Of a stretch of 31,693 bases of DNA, positions 1 through 11,197 are shown in pieces (the first letter of the stretch is position 1; every line of letters starts with the position of its first letter). The notes under the pieces were generated by a model. That model did not search any database. It had not been told where the DNA came from and saw only the letters and a program-made list of their open reading frames with translations. Source of the stretch: Eimeria necatrix (Eukaryota; Apicomplexa; Conoidasida; Eucoccidiorida; Eimeriidae); the NCBI RefSeq assembly GCF_000499385.1, contig NW_013654320.1, forward strand, positions 1-31,693. The letters are read 5' to 3'. A program made the translations under genes and the position numbers.

Positions 1-1192
1 GCTCTAGAGCTGCAGCTGCTCGATTTGCAGTTTGCGGAGAAACGCACTAACCAATGTCGCCCGGTATCATGTCCGACTGTGAGGGCCCTCGTTGACAGGT
101 TTACGGCATTCGTCAAGACGTATGACGCACGCTTGAAATTTGTTACGCTTGCTGGCCTTCGTTACAATGAAAGGACAAACAGTATGGTAAAACAACAGCG
201 AGTGCGCGACGAGCGAGCATGTTTTTCCTGCACATGCGAAGATAAATGCATCTGTGGGTCATGCCACTGCCTCGTCCTGGTTCCGCGGTTGTGTGGGGCC
301 CCATTTCTGTTCTTGCCTCAGCCGAACACCAATATTTCTTTATGAGTGCACTTAGCCTCCGCCGTGGACCGGCTAACCGCTTAGATGCACCCATAAAGCA
401 ACCGTCTGTCGGTAAGTGAAATTGTTCGCACAGCAGTTCGCGGCGCGGGGGTAGACTATGCGTTGGCGATATTCGTTGTTTGCTGTTTTCGCAAGCCATA
501 GATTGCCTTGGGAAAAAAGGGTTCGTATGTTGTTTTCAGATGTTTTGCTGGCTCTCTTCATGCTGCGCACAAGGTGGGTTTTCCGAAGCAGCTAAGAGCG
601 GAGTCAGACTTGCGTGCAGCAGTGTGAATGTGACGTGTGGCCACATGTCTACGCAGTCGCAGGACGTTGACTGAATGCCCGTAATCTTGCTCTTCACTCG
701 TCCCTCATTCACAGCGGGATAATAATGAGCGTCTGTCAGTGTATATTCAAGTGGGCAGCGCTGTTGTTTCTGGAAAGGGGATCACTGGAGATGTGGCTTG
801 CCGGTGTAGTGGCCGCAAAGGTGACTCCGCGAGCGAATTCCTGGATGTCGCCACACTATATTAGAGAGTAAGCCTTTCTTAGTGTTTCGGGCCAGTGTGG
901 GGATGCTCTGAGGTCAGGCGATCGCTCCAGTGGGTCTGGCACCAGCAGCGGTGCTGAACAAAAAGAGTTTGAGAATCTATTTATGCTCTGGAAAAGTGAC
1001 GTTCAGATTAGCAAGCGAATTTTATTGTGCCGAGTGTTCCGACGTTCACCAAGTTTTGTTGGAAGTGGAGATTTTGCTGCTCAATATTGGGGACTCGGCA
1101 AATGTAGGCGTGCTGAGATTAAACCTCAAGGCAGCAGCGTAGAGACAATTGGCGTGCACCGTTTGTGGTGCAGACTGCTATCGTTCTTTTAA
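1..1192 (+). CDS. Tentative spliced gene, 5' end cut by the window (about 239 codons)
   Basis: Open reading frames here can be joined in phase through GT-AG junctions: exon 1-181 (donor gtatgg), exon 322-411 (acceptor after ttgcctcag, donor gtaagt), exon 540-573 (acceptor ttttcag, donor gtgggt), exon 715-867 (acceptor attcacag, donor gtaagc), exon from about 931 to the TAA ending at 1192. Introns would be about 140, 128, 141 and 63 nt, and the total is divisible by three. The first exon is open from base 1. It carries LAGLRYN at codons 50-56 after a basic, aromatic stretch, which recalls the 'LAG-RYN' signature of mitochondrial small-subunit protein mS35 (MRP-S28/Rsm24 family). The downstream exons do not clearly continue that family, so I give no gene name. 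GT and AG sites are frequent and such a chain can arise by chance. An alternative is that frame 1 simply runs on to its stop at 343-345. Confidence 0.22.
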
Positions 1193-4100
1193 GGATCCAA
1201 ACCTTTTAACAGGCTAGAAACGAGCCTGCATTTTGCAAACGTCCCTGTCCCGAAGTTTGCTGCGCATACTGACCTGTTTTTATACCGTTGCTGAGCTCTT
1301 AAGCCGCGTCACAGCAACCAGCGACACAAAGGACAATGTGTTCCAATTGACGTGCTACTGTGGCAGCTGCAGGCTGCGTGGGATGTCGTTCGCGTGCTTT
1401 GTCAACAGAGCGAAACAGGAACAGCTATCGCGAAGCTGTTGCGTGATTCGTCACATTCTCTGGTCTGACGGCGAGTTCATCATGGTGAATATACTTTGTG
1501 CCGAACAATCGTGTAGAGGAACATGCGCAATAACACCTTTCTGGCACCATCGTAGGCCCTGCATGAAAAGCAGCGGCGTGAGATAGATGGCAGACTATCG
1601 CCTTGCACATGCTAAGGTGCTGAATGCCGGTGCGCTTGGGACGGGAGACAGTAGTGAATGCACTTAGGTTTGACGAGCTGCACGGTTATTCGAGCCGTTT
1701 CGGACAGCGTGCAGGGCATCGTGGAAGTCACCGCAATCGCATATAAGTCCAGAGACAGCACGCCTGGTGCAACTGTTCCAAGTAAAAAAGGCGACGAATC
1801 ACGAACGTGCATTTAGGCCAAGCAATGGGTGTCCCACTGTTCACATCATTTTCCTTGGAGATTGGCGTTGCCTCGAATAAATGGCATGGACCTGGTGCGT
1901 TCTAGTCAGCCCAGTATAAAGAGATAACCCATGTTGTTGTACTGAGCAGTACTCGGTGCTCGAATATTATATCAAGGTGGTGTTGTGTGAAAACATTCCT
2001 GCGACGTGCAGACAGTACGTGCATATCGCCCTCTGCATTAGCTTGCGCATGACAGGGCTGGTTGTGGCTGGCCTTCCTAATTGTTCCATCTCACTTCGCT
2101 AACTGTTCGCATTCGGTCTTTTTTGCAAACTGTATGTGTTTCTTCCTGGACGGTCACGCGATTTTCCGATGTTGTCTTTCGCGGAGTCAACAAACAAACG
2201 GCCTTCTAATACCTTTTTCTAACGCATTCGGCGTGCGTTTTGCTTGTTGATTTGCTAGCAGTCATTATTGCCAGGACGAGGTCTGGAGTGTTGACTTTTG
2301 CGCCTGTCGAAACGTTTCCTGTCCCTGCGTGGAGGTATGCGCGTTGCGGCGAGTAGGTTTCAGCATGCTTCACTGTGTGTTTGTGTCGTCTCTGTGCGTG
2401 TGTCAGCTTCACTGTATTTTGCGCAGTATTTTGACGACTGCAGAGACGAGCGAGTTAAGCCGTACGTCGTGACGATGGGACTCTTGGTGCTTGCTTTGAC
2501 GTGAATGCTTCGACGCCAGCGCATGGATGGCATGTTTGGCAGCAATTTATGGCAGGACGACGTTGAACATATGAGAAGGCCTTGCACTTATTGCATGTTC
2601 GTGTCATATGATTCCCATTAAGTATTTCGTGAAGATAGAACGAACGCGTGTATGGGAAAGGCTCCCTGCGCTCAGATGATTTGGGCACAGGCTGCAGTAT
2701 GCACCATTGAAACGGGAAGCCATAAGCCACACGTTTATTTTGATTGTCATTGCTTGTAAGAGTCATGCTTCTCTTTTGACTCTCATTGGCTGTTTTGTTT
2801 GCCTTTGAGTAGAGGACGAAGCTGTGAAGCCGCGTTTGCGGCGCAGCCCAATACTTTTTGAGGTGTCGCTGTTTGTTGTAGCTTCTTCGGTGGGAACGGC
2901 TGGCAATGCTACAGCATGTTGTGGAGCAGGACGGCTGCATAGTTCCCACACATGCGAAGCGTTTTATTTTTGTTTGGCTGGTGAAGTGCCGGTTAGCGTT
3001 AGCCTCGCCGGGCCACGTGGACGGCAGGCGTAGAGTTCATATGGGGTTTTGTTTGGCTGATGCAGCCTTTTTTTCCACTTTCGCCGATTGGGTCGGCAAC
3101 TGCCGTGCATTTTATCGCTTTTGTGGCCTCTCATCATAGGTTAAAGTTGTGCACTGCCTCAGCTGTGCAGATACCGCTACTCATGGGACAGCTTGATGCT
3201 TATGCTACGGGCCGATGTGTTGAATAGACCAGGCGCTGGTGAGCGCGCGCACGTGTTTGAAGAGCTGACCTCTCGAGGCGCAAATGTTTAGGCGAACCCG
3301 TTTGTGCATATATGAAAAGCAACGCGAGATCACTGCATATCTCAACAAGATTCACTATACCAGCTGCATGTCAATTTTTGGTTTCACGGCTTCCTATCTC
3401 AAAGTACAATATTCGCAAGGAGAGGCTTGCCAGTTTGTCAGCTCTTTCGTAGCGAAGCGTCTCTGGACAACAGGGCTCGAGCAGGCTTTTTGAGGCGGGA
3501 TTGTGGACCTGGCTATATGCTGCCTGAGTGTTTGCGAGTGTTGCACGCTGTCGGTGTTGGCATGGGCGTCGTTGCTGACTGTGGCTTTGCAGCAGCATCG
3601 CCGCCGGGCTCTACAAGGTTTTACACAAAGGTTCGTCTTGAGATCTTTGGGCGTGAAGTTGTAACACCGAGACAATGACGTTTTTCGAGTACAGAGGCAA
3701 CAATGCATAAGTTTTGGCGAGTCAGGATTACGCTGATACAGAAAGGCATACTTTCGTATGCCCTTCTGTTCGCATTTGGCTGATAGTCGAAAGGATTGTG
3801 CTTGCACTGACTTGTGAATAATAACTGTGTCATATGTGTGCCAAACGAGTGTGACCACATGTTTCTCTGCGCTTTCTCTGTCCGCAGGGCTCTGTTCGGC
3901 ATTTTATCCAAAATCGCTTCCATAACTCTCCTGTTTAAACATGCAAGACGAGGACGAAGCTGCTATGAAGTTGAAGGACTCGCAAAAGGTTGTCTTCCTG
4001 ACGGAAGTAAGGGCAGGCGTTTGTTTGAATGGGTAGCCTGTGAGCTGTTTGACGAGGCGCTTAAACCGTTGCGCTTTGTGCGCAGTACGTAGCCAATGCG

Positions 4101-5093
4101 GAAGCATTTCGCTCAGCACTGTGCACCTGCTACATCTTATCTTCCCCGTGGCATATGCCAAAATTATTCAGATGACGGACGCGCCGTTTGGCTTGCATCG
4201 TCGCGTTGCCGACCGTCTGTTCGCCCGTTCTGCAGTTCTGAGCGGTTGATGCAAAAAAGGCGACAAGTGATAAGAGGGTTGCCGTTGCTATTCGGTGTAA
4301 TTGCGTTGGGGGCCTTCCGTTGCGTTCATGCTTACGGGGGCTACCCATTTTCGGTTGTTTGCAAGGCGGCATTTTTGGACAGCTAGCCGCAATCATGCAC
4401 TCGCTTGATTCACGCGTGTTTGTGGATCTGCGGAGGAAAGCGACCGAGGTGGGTGTGTGTATTGGCTAGGGCTCAGTTGTTTCTGTTGCTCAATTCCAAT
4501 GCGGTATCGAAGGAAGGAATTGGCGGCAGTCCCTAGAATGCAAGCATTTTGGTTGCTCTCTTTTGACGTGCGTAATGCTTCGTGAGCACGATACCTGTCT
4601 GGGGACGGATATTCGCCGTCGATAGCAGCGGGAACAAGCGCTAAACATGCACCACGGTCACTGGAGTGTGGTCATTTGCATCTTGGTACTTCATCCACGC
4701 ATACAGCTTTGCCTGTGCTGTTATCTGAAAGTCGTTGAACAAGCTTGCTGTTATACTGGCCGAGCGCGCAGCACCTATGCACGCAACTGCTGTGTTGCCA
4801 TGCAGTCTGCGAGAACGTATATCATATGCTTTTTGTTTAGATATTATTTCCAGGCGGAGTGAGGACTTCGTGTACTGCTTAGCTATTGGTCAGCAAAAGG
4901 GTGGCATCCGAAGACGCCTCACTAGACCACTGGCTTTACAGGGGCGATTCCTGTTTTTGATCATCGTGAACGGTAGGCATGCCTCACAGATAGTGTGCGC
5001 CTGTCAATGTTTGTGTAATTATCTTTCGGTTAAGAGTTAGCCTATGTACGTTCTCGGAAGATTCCACTTTACTGCATCCTCCCGCAGACCACA
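1193..5093. other. T/G-rich stretch with no supportable gene
   Basis: No frame here is convincing. The longest are about 117 codons on + (1233-1586) and 164 codons on minus (2455-2949), both within chance expectation. The + strand is strongly skewed: in 3421-3600 I count 26 A, 52 T, 63 G and 39 C. This is the bias expected of introns or 3' UTR of a rightward transcript, so the block may belong to the tentative gene at 1-1192 or to another + strand transcript. I see no repeats, RNA genes or arrays in it. Confidence 0.6.
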
Positions 5094-5287
5094 TTATGCT
5101 GTCTCATACAGATGGTATGTAGCTAGCGTCATATGGAACTCTAAATTTTGTGTATAAACTTTTGCAAAGTTAACAAATTGGCGCTTCATAGCAATAACCT
5201 GTATTGACCCACATGTGGTGCGAGCTATCGTTACCACTCTCTGTAGTTTCTGCGCAATATCGAACCGTTTATGCCTTCTGCTGTTCA

Positions 5288-5599
5288 TCAAGGGACCCTA
5301 AGGCCTCTGCAAAAATTTTTCCTTCCTTGATGTGCTGTATGCATCCAAGTGCATTCGTATGTACTCGTTAGCATGTGTGATGTCTGCCGCATCTCCAGGA
5401 AATCTTCTAAATTCATTTTGTTGGCGTCAATATGACGTCTTTGATGCCTGGAGTCTTCCATAACCTTTTTCATTGCTCTTTGCAATTCAAGTATTTCGAA
5501 ATTACTATCCAGTGTGAGCGCGTATCCATTCTGCTGTTGTGAAAATGCCTTAATCGCCTGTATGTGGAAAATTGTCTTTTTTGATTTTTTGATCGACAA
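5288..5599 (-). CDS. Protein-like open frame, possible exon, unknown
   Basis: This is a 103-codon minus-strand frame. The predicted peptide is hydrophilic and helix-prone, rich in K, E, Q, R and M in its middle (for example ILELQRAMKKVMED), with few Cys or Trp. A reasonable splice acceptor (ttttccacatacag on the minus strand) falls 14 codons into the frame. It is followed on the same strand by another short open frame (5094-5291) in a different phase. The region is T-rich on the + strand, and A-rich reading of the other strand produces such residues without selection, so this may be chance. No family is recognised. Confidence 0.13.
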   Translation of the reverse strand: MSIKKSKKTIFHIQAIKAFSQQQNGYALTLDSNFEILELQRAMKKVMEDSRHQRRHIDANKMNLEDFLEMRQTSHMLTSTYECTWMHTAHQGRKNFCRGLRVP

Positions 5600-5783
5600 T
5601 TGTAATGCGTTTGAGATTTTGGGAGGCTTGGAGTAGTGCTGATGACAGTCATGCTGTTAGCGCAATGCTGAGGTTATAGGATGCAAACTGCAGGTTGCGA
5701 TTTCTGATATTTTTTTTTGATTTGGCATATGAGATAAGTAGAAAAGCAACGCGTGAATTTGAAAATACTTTATTTACATGCTG

Positions 5784-5990
5784 TGCAACGAATTAGCACA
5801 ACAGAATCTTACAAGATTGCGCGGCAAACTTGCAATTTGTTCTTCTGGCACAGGTTTATCTCACGGACTTCTATGCACACAACTGTTGTTTCCTCTTCAA
5901 GCATCCCAAAGAGTTTGTTATGGTTCACCTCACGGACCCGTGCAAACACACAAATTATTTCCTCTTAAAATATTGCGAAGAATTTGCTTT
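5784..5990 (+). repeat. 69-bp imperfect tandem repeat, two clear copies plus a degenerate third
   Basis: 5853-5921 and 5922-5990 align over all 69 positions without a gap; I count 46 identities (67%). Shared blocks include ctcacgga and tttcctctt. A weaker third copy can be seen just upstream (about 5784-5852), sharing tctta and attgcg at similar spacing. The unit is 23 codons and lies in a + strand frame open from 5778 to 6098 (107 codons). The predicted peptide therefore repeats a pattern close to 'HG...LFPL....R.C'. Whether this frame is translated is unknown. It has no recognisable family, and a non-coding minisatellite remnant is the simpler reading. Confidence 0.7.
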
Positions 5991-6406
5991 GGAGGCAGCA
6001 TAATTCGTGATGGATTGTTGTTATATATCTGTCCCGTTATCTGCGTGTTCCGCCATTTTGTGAAGCTGATAGACAACGGAATGCGCTTTTTTCTCTAAAG
6101 CCCGTGAGTTCTTGCTCCGCACACTTGAATCGCAACTGCTGACGTGCCGCAAGCAGCAACGAAGAAGTGGCCATATAGACTGACGCGACCGCCTCACTAA
6201 TTGGTTACCGACACCGACGTGCTGCTGGTTTGAAGCGTTCTAGGGAGGTTGGCTCAGCCTTCAGCACCATTCAGGGTGCTGACGGGACTACGTCGCATTC
6301 TGTGTGTGAATAGTCCCCGGATACTAGAATCATGTTACTTAGAAATGTCAAACCAGCAACGCGATCATCAGAACTCTTTCGTGATACTTACTTTGGTACG
6401 GCATGG
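5991..6406. other. No gene seen
   Basis: Apart from the tail of the 107-codon frame that ends at 6098 and a short hairpin (tcagcacc, 6261-6268, pairing with ggtgctga, 6275-6282), I see nothing interpretable here. Confidence 0.5.
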
Positions 6407-6410
6407 ACTC

Positions 6411-6542
6411 GCCTGCGAGAGCAAATCGATTGATCATGATAAATGTCTTGCTTCCTGACCACCCACAGCAAATTATTGGTTCCGTTCAGCAAATTCTGAG
6501 CTGTGCTGGTTGTGCACAAAATCGCTTTGAAATACTGTGGAA
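6411..6542. repeat. Diverged duplicate segment, copy 1 (partner at 7916-8045)
   Basis: This segment aligns with 7916-8045 in the same orientation. The best block is at 6495-6516, with agctgtgctggttgtgc against agttgtgctggttgcgc, and the alignment ends at gtggaa in both. By eye the identity is about two thirds to 70% over the first 105 bases, with a few one-base gaps, and poorer after that. The minus-strand reading gives related peptides in both copies (for example TSTAQNLLN against TSTTHNLLN), which at this distance follows from the DNA similarity alone. Confidence 0.55.
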
Positions 6543-6804
6543 GCGTGTGCTTTTCGCGCCGAGCAACATGATCCATGTAAGAGATAGCTGGGCGTTTGCA
6601 ACAAGAGGAATTGGAAACAGAAATGTGTGGTACGTATGAGGGACTAAGTATTGAAGTGCTGCAGGAAAAAGATATCACCCCACGTTTTTTTGTAGTTTGA
6701 GCGTCGTTTTTGTGACGCTGCAGCCCTGGTTCATTATCCAAATGTCGTGTTCTCATAAGGTGGTTTAGAGCCAGCAAGCAAAGAGCTTTTCTTAGGTGAA
6801 TCCT

Positions 6805-7543
6805 TCAATATGTAGGTCCTAGCTGCATCGCGGACTTTCCGTGAAAAGGAAACAAGGGTTCGATTCCTGAAATCGGCTTCGCGAGGAATTTGTGACGCAC
6901 ACCGTAGCTGGGCTGATATTCAGGCAAGCCTGCAAAGAATTCCTTCATCTCTACTTGCACAGGAGACAGCATCTTGTCGTGATTTTTTCGCAGCATGGAA
7001 CTGTCTCATGGAATCAGCGGTAGACATCTAGTGGCATCGAGAAATAATGCGCATTTAGAGCTAGTTTGTTTGTATGCCAACCTTAACAAGCACGTTATCT
7101 TCTGGTGCTGTTTGTGTATTAACTTTGCGGTTGTTTTTAAAGAACTTCTCGTTTGTCTGATTTTCACATCTAGCAGGCGAATAACAGCAACACTGTTAAC
7201 AGCTAACGGCTCATTGACGTCTTTGCGATCCTGGCATTTGTAGTATTCAACTTTTATCTTCGCACCAGGGTGCTCAAGTATGAATTGCATATAAATACAA
7301 GAAAAGCACGCTCATTTCACAGTCAGAATAAATAACAGTGGGTACGTTTGTGAACCGCAACACACTTTCGAAGCATGGAGAATCGATCCACGAAGCAGTG
7401 TATTTGACCCTTACTTTGAAACGCAACGCGAATAACAGCTTGATGTAGCCAAAAGGGTTCGCCACACTGCTGGGAATATCTTTACCAACAGGATGTATGG
7501 CTTGCGCTAAAGACTTAAAACCGTGGCTTTTAGGGCGCATCAA
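6805..7543 (-). CDS. Possible spliced or decayed gene of unknown function
   Basis: Consecutive protein-like frames lie on the minus strand. The first, 7543-7274, contains PSSVANPFGYIKLLFALRF. The second and third, 7290-7006 and 6996-6805, are in the same phase, separated by a single TGA at 7008-7006; together they give about 162 codons with one stop. Their peptides include KVEYYKCQDRKDVNEPLAV and EFFAGLPEYQPSYGV, with balanced composition. A phase-0 GT-AG junction from the gtaccc near 7338 to a gcgaag acceptor near 7257 would link the first frame to the second. A further intron, or decay, could account for the TGA. No family is recognised. Each frame alone is within chance length, so the case rests on their clustering and composition. 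Confidence 0.2.
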
Positions 7544-7915
7544 CTAAACGATGTGTTTCGGATTTCCCGTTTTTCTGCATTATTCGTTTAAAGCGCTATT
7601 ACAACGCCATATAAAAACACCTTTTAAGCACCTATCAAGGCGTTTAAGGTGGCATTTCACGGTGTACAGGACGTGAGATCCATCAGGCGTCCTCGTAAAA
7701 CGGAATACGTTTCGCGCAGCCTGTGCTCTATCTCATTTGATCTCACAATGTCCTCTCTACTTCTATGTGTCACTGGTAGACGTTCACTTGCATTGACTGT
7801 GTGCAGAGGCAATGCATTTGAAGTGACGCAGATGATACAGTTTTTAGAGCCAAACAAGCAGCCGTGTTCACTGAAGTAAAATATGTAGAAACAGGGAAGC
7901 GATAATCAAAGCCTG
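7544..7915. other. No gene supported
   Basis: A 66-codon minus frame at 7657-7857 is charged and protein-like but too short to call. A short stretch at about 7833-7893 resembles 6763-6815 (ttagagcc followed by caagca, and later atatgtag), suggesting that the duplicated material around 6.4 and 7.9 kb is larger and rearranged: the order is segment then motif in one place, and motif then segment in the other. Confidence 0.35.
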
Positions 7916-8045
7916 GCCTGAGAGTTAATCGATGAATCTCGACAGGTGTCGTCCTTCCTGACAAGCAACCGCCGATTATTTCTTTCGTTAAGCAGATTGT
8001 GAGTTGTGCTGGTTGCGCGTAAAGTCATCCTCCACGATCGTGGAA
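7916..8045. repeat. Diverged duplicate segment, copy 2 (partner at 6411-6542)
   Basis: This is the partner of 6411-6542, in direct orientation about 1.5 kb downstream. It starts at gcctgagag and ends at cgtggaa. The divergence shows an old duplication, and no target-site duplication or terminal repeats are visible at the edges. Confidence 0.55.
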
Positions 8046-11000
8046 ACAATTTTGTGCTGTGTGCTGCTGAATTATAATGGCTGCAATCTTTTGAGCAGCT
8101 CAATGCTTCAGCTCTATCACGGACCGCTCTGCCCTACTAATAACAAAATAGCAGCTATCGCTGACAGCACGAGATCACTGTAGGCCGGCAATGTCAACAC
8201 AAGTTTTTCCATGATAGTAAGTGCATATCGGTCCCACAGAGTTATTAGCAGTTAAGGCTTCTGTTTGTTTTGTTATGAATATGAAGCATATGGAGTAGTG
8301 TCTGTGGTGTAAGATGCGAGTAGAGTTTCCCGGCCCCATTTTTCTACTCATCAACATGAGACAAAAACGAGGTATTTTCGGCACCACATACGCGTTTTTA
8401 GCTTCACAAACGTTTCCCACAAAAGTGTTTTTAACGGCAGACAAACGGTTTTTGTGATTTGAATTGTTAAAAACAACTGAAAAGACTTACATACTCTTCA
8501 GTCCTAGTAAGAGAAAAGGGGATGTCTCGAAAATACATTAAGTGCGATATGTTCCTTCGCGGTAGCTTTTCTAGTGGTGCAACGTAAACGTTGGCAGTTA
8601 CTTTCACGCCTTTTGCTCCTGAGCATGGTTTCCACTGACTACGTTCAAATATAGGATGCTTCTTCCGCTGTCAGGCTTGCTTTCTGCGATGGTTGATGGA
8701 ATACTTGGGCCGGCAAGCAAGACGAATAATGCTTTGCGTCATGTGTGTTGCAAGCCCTGAGAAAACTAGAGTGAATGTTGCTGCAAAGGGGGTTGTGCGC
8801 AATCGCCAAGCGTTATTATCAAGGTAATCATGCAAAACGATATGTTGATTTTTCCTATAAAACGCAGTTGAGGCGCTCTATGTGAGACCTGGCCTAGTCA
8901 AGGAACGCGCCTTAGTGCCTGATCACTGGAAATGCATGTTCAGGCTTTTGCATACCAAGCAGTAAAGGAAATAGCGCCTCTGCCGCCTATCCTGTCATTT
9001 GTGTTCAGGCATATTGTGTTTGTAACGTCGAGTTTGACGAATTTCGAACCGAAATATGTTTCGTATCGAATAAAATGCATTACGGAGAAAGATGCTCTTT
9101 TTGAAAACCCAATGGAATTTTCTAGAACTTGAAGCAAGTTTCAGAATTCTGTAGCAAATAGTAAGGGAGCGATTATGGCATTGATAATTTCTGTGTGCCC
9201 TTAGTTGTGTGCAGCCATTCTTTCGTATTTCCAATGCGGCAACTCATAATATTCTAAGTCTTCTTCTCTCCTATGTGTTGCTAGCGTTAGTAGGCGCATC
9301 TTTTCTTGCGCATTTCCCAGGAGAGTGGGTATTTTGTTGAAGTTTGTAATATGCTTGGATCCAGATGCAGTGAGTGTCTAAGCGTCTGCTAATGCCCCTG
9401 TTTCTTCACTGCAACGAGTTTTGCAATTTTTTGTTGTGCTGTGCTTCCAATTAATCTTTACAGATTTGCGCAACACAAACTGAGGACTCGTGTGCAACGA
9501 GATTGCCTACTGCAGTCTTTGCACCCCAAAACGTGAACAATCTCTGAAGAGTTTGAGTTGTGACACATGGTTGTACGCGAAAATTAAAGCACTTCGTGGC
9601 AGCCATAAAGCCTAAATAGCGCAAAAGTAGTGCAAGGTGAACACACCGATTGAGTTGACATTCTGGCATTGTGAATCTTGTCGTGTGTCTTAATGGCCTA
9701 GGAAGGGAGGACGATGCTGCCCTTTGCGTCTCTAGCCGTATTGCTGACTGGATGAGCCTCGCAGATGTAGAACCCTTTAGTCTACTGGAAACAGAGGCGG
9801 GAAAAAGTGCTCACAATGCAAACAGGTGACGCTTTCGGATTAGAATGGCGGGTGCGTAACTTCAGTATATTAAAAATCATTTAAAGCTTCGTGGGCACGC
9901 AGTTGTTTGGCGACATGCTTGTATATGTCCGGGAATGATTGCTTCAGGACAGCGCGCTTATTCGTGCAGTGTATATCCACTTATATGGTGTGGCAGGACA
10001 AAAAAAGCATTTGTTTTCTCAAGCACTGCATTCTCCGTGTACTGGCAAAACCTACATACGGGCCAGTTGCGTTGCACACACCGAGAGGGCTCTTAAATTC
10101 TCCAGGATGTGCGAGCTATGCAGTACCTTTTGCACTTCGATTTTGATTTCAGGCAGCAAAAAGCGACTCGCCTTGACGAATGACTTCGTGAAAGTCGTTC
10201 CAGCGTCGAGTCCTGGGGTTGTGAACCCAGTGCCAGGGTTCATAATTCTGGTTGTTGAATAGCGTTGCTTTGTAGGCTGTGAGCTTAACAAAATATCATT
10301 TATGCGACGCAGTAGTTGAAATTCTTGGTGGCCCTGGGGCGCACTTTGTACGTTCGCACGCCATTTGGAATTTTCTTTGAAAACGTGGCTTCGTGAGCCG
10401 AGCTAGGCACTAACTAACGCATTGCCCTACTACATGCAATATGCGCTCCTAATCAAAGCAGTAGGAGTAACGATTGTATTTCACCTGCGGCACGCTACTG
10501 GAAACTATGTCGCCCGCCGCATTGTACGCACCCACGCATTTTCTTTTGCATGCTGTGCATCAGATGGTGCGATCCCCTGCGAGATGCCATATTCTAGTGC
10601 TCTCAGATTCCAGTAGCAGTGAAGCTGTCGGGCCCAATTTACTGAAGGGCCGCGAGCAACAAATGCTTGGTTAGTTGCAAAGGGCATATGACAAAGAAAT
10701 CGAACCAGGCAGCACGATAGCGTTGAAGGTAAACGGTTGTAAGGAGAGTGACATTGTGTGCACTTTGATGCCCACTTTGTGGACTACGCAACACGCAGGT
10801 TGCCTCAGATTCTCCTCTCACGAGTAACTAATTTCGTACTCACTGTTTATCGTGCGCTTAGCCATGTCCCGCTGTCTGTTGGTTCATGGGAGAGTGGAAT
10901 CACCGCATGTGCAGGTCCTTACATACACACGCCCTTCATCATTGTTATGCTAAGAGTTATGCCTCCATGCCATGACAAATTTGGAAGCCAAAGTTGCGCG

Positions 11001-11197
11001 GTAACATGGTTCTGTTGTATGTAGCCACTGTATGAATGTGAGTGTACGAACTCAGCAAGAAAGCCGCTGCATGCTTGAGACGCATATGAGGAAGTGCGCC
11101 ACAACTTACTTCTCACACTATGACCGAAAATCTAAAGCTTCAATTTTCCGATGGCCATGTGGGCTGCGCGTGCCAGCGGAAGTGTGGACTGCGTCAC
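8046..11197. other. Long stretch without a supportable gene
   Basis: Open frames such as 8175-8444 (minus, 89 codons) and 8932-9132 (+, 66 codons, fully overlapped by an equally protein-like minus frame) stay within chance length. Near 10213-10242, two alternative short hairpins overlap (ctgggg-tt with aacccag, and tgaaccc with gggttca). I see no arrays, simple repeats or mobile-element hallmarks. Confidence 0.5.

Noticed and set aside
1233..1586. 117-codon + frame with a CYCGSCRLRG stretch that recalls GFA/CENP-V zinc-binding motifs
   Set aside because: The rest of the domain (second Cys pair and conserved aromatic and glycine positions) is missing, and the frame length is within chance.
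6853..6870. ggttcgattcc, which looks like the T-arm of a tRNA
   Set aside because: The bases on either side do not form a five-pair T stem, and no acceptor or anticodon arm can be placed around it.
8932..9137. Protein-like frames on both strands over the same 200 bases
   Set aside because: Both strands look equally plausible, which shows how easily short frames appear protein-like here. Neither can be supported.
10213..10257. Consecutive arms resembling an anticodon arm (with ttgtgaa loop) and T-arm (ttcataa)
   Set aside because: The T-loop lacks the conserved A, the anticodon stem needs a mismatch or bulge, and the expected 5' acceptor strand near 10188 does not pair with 10251-10257.
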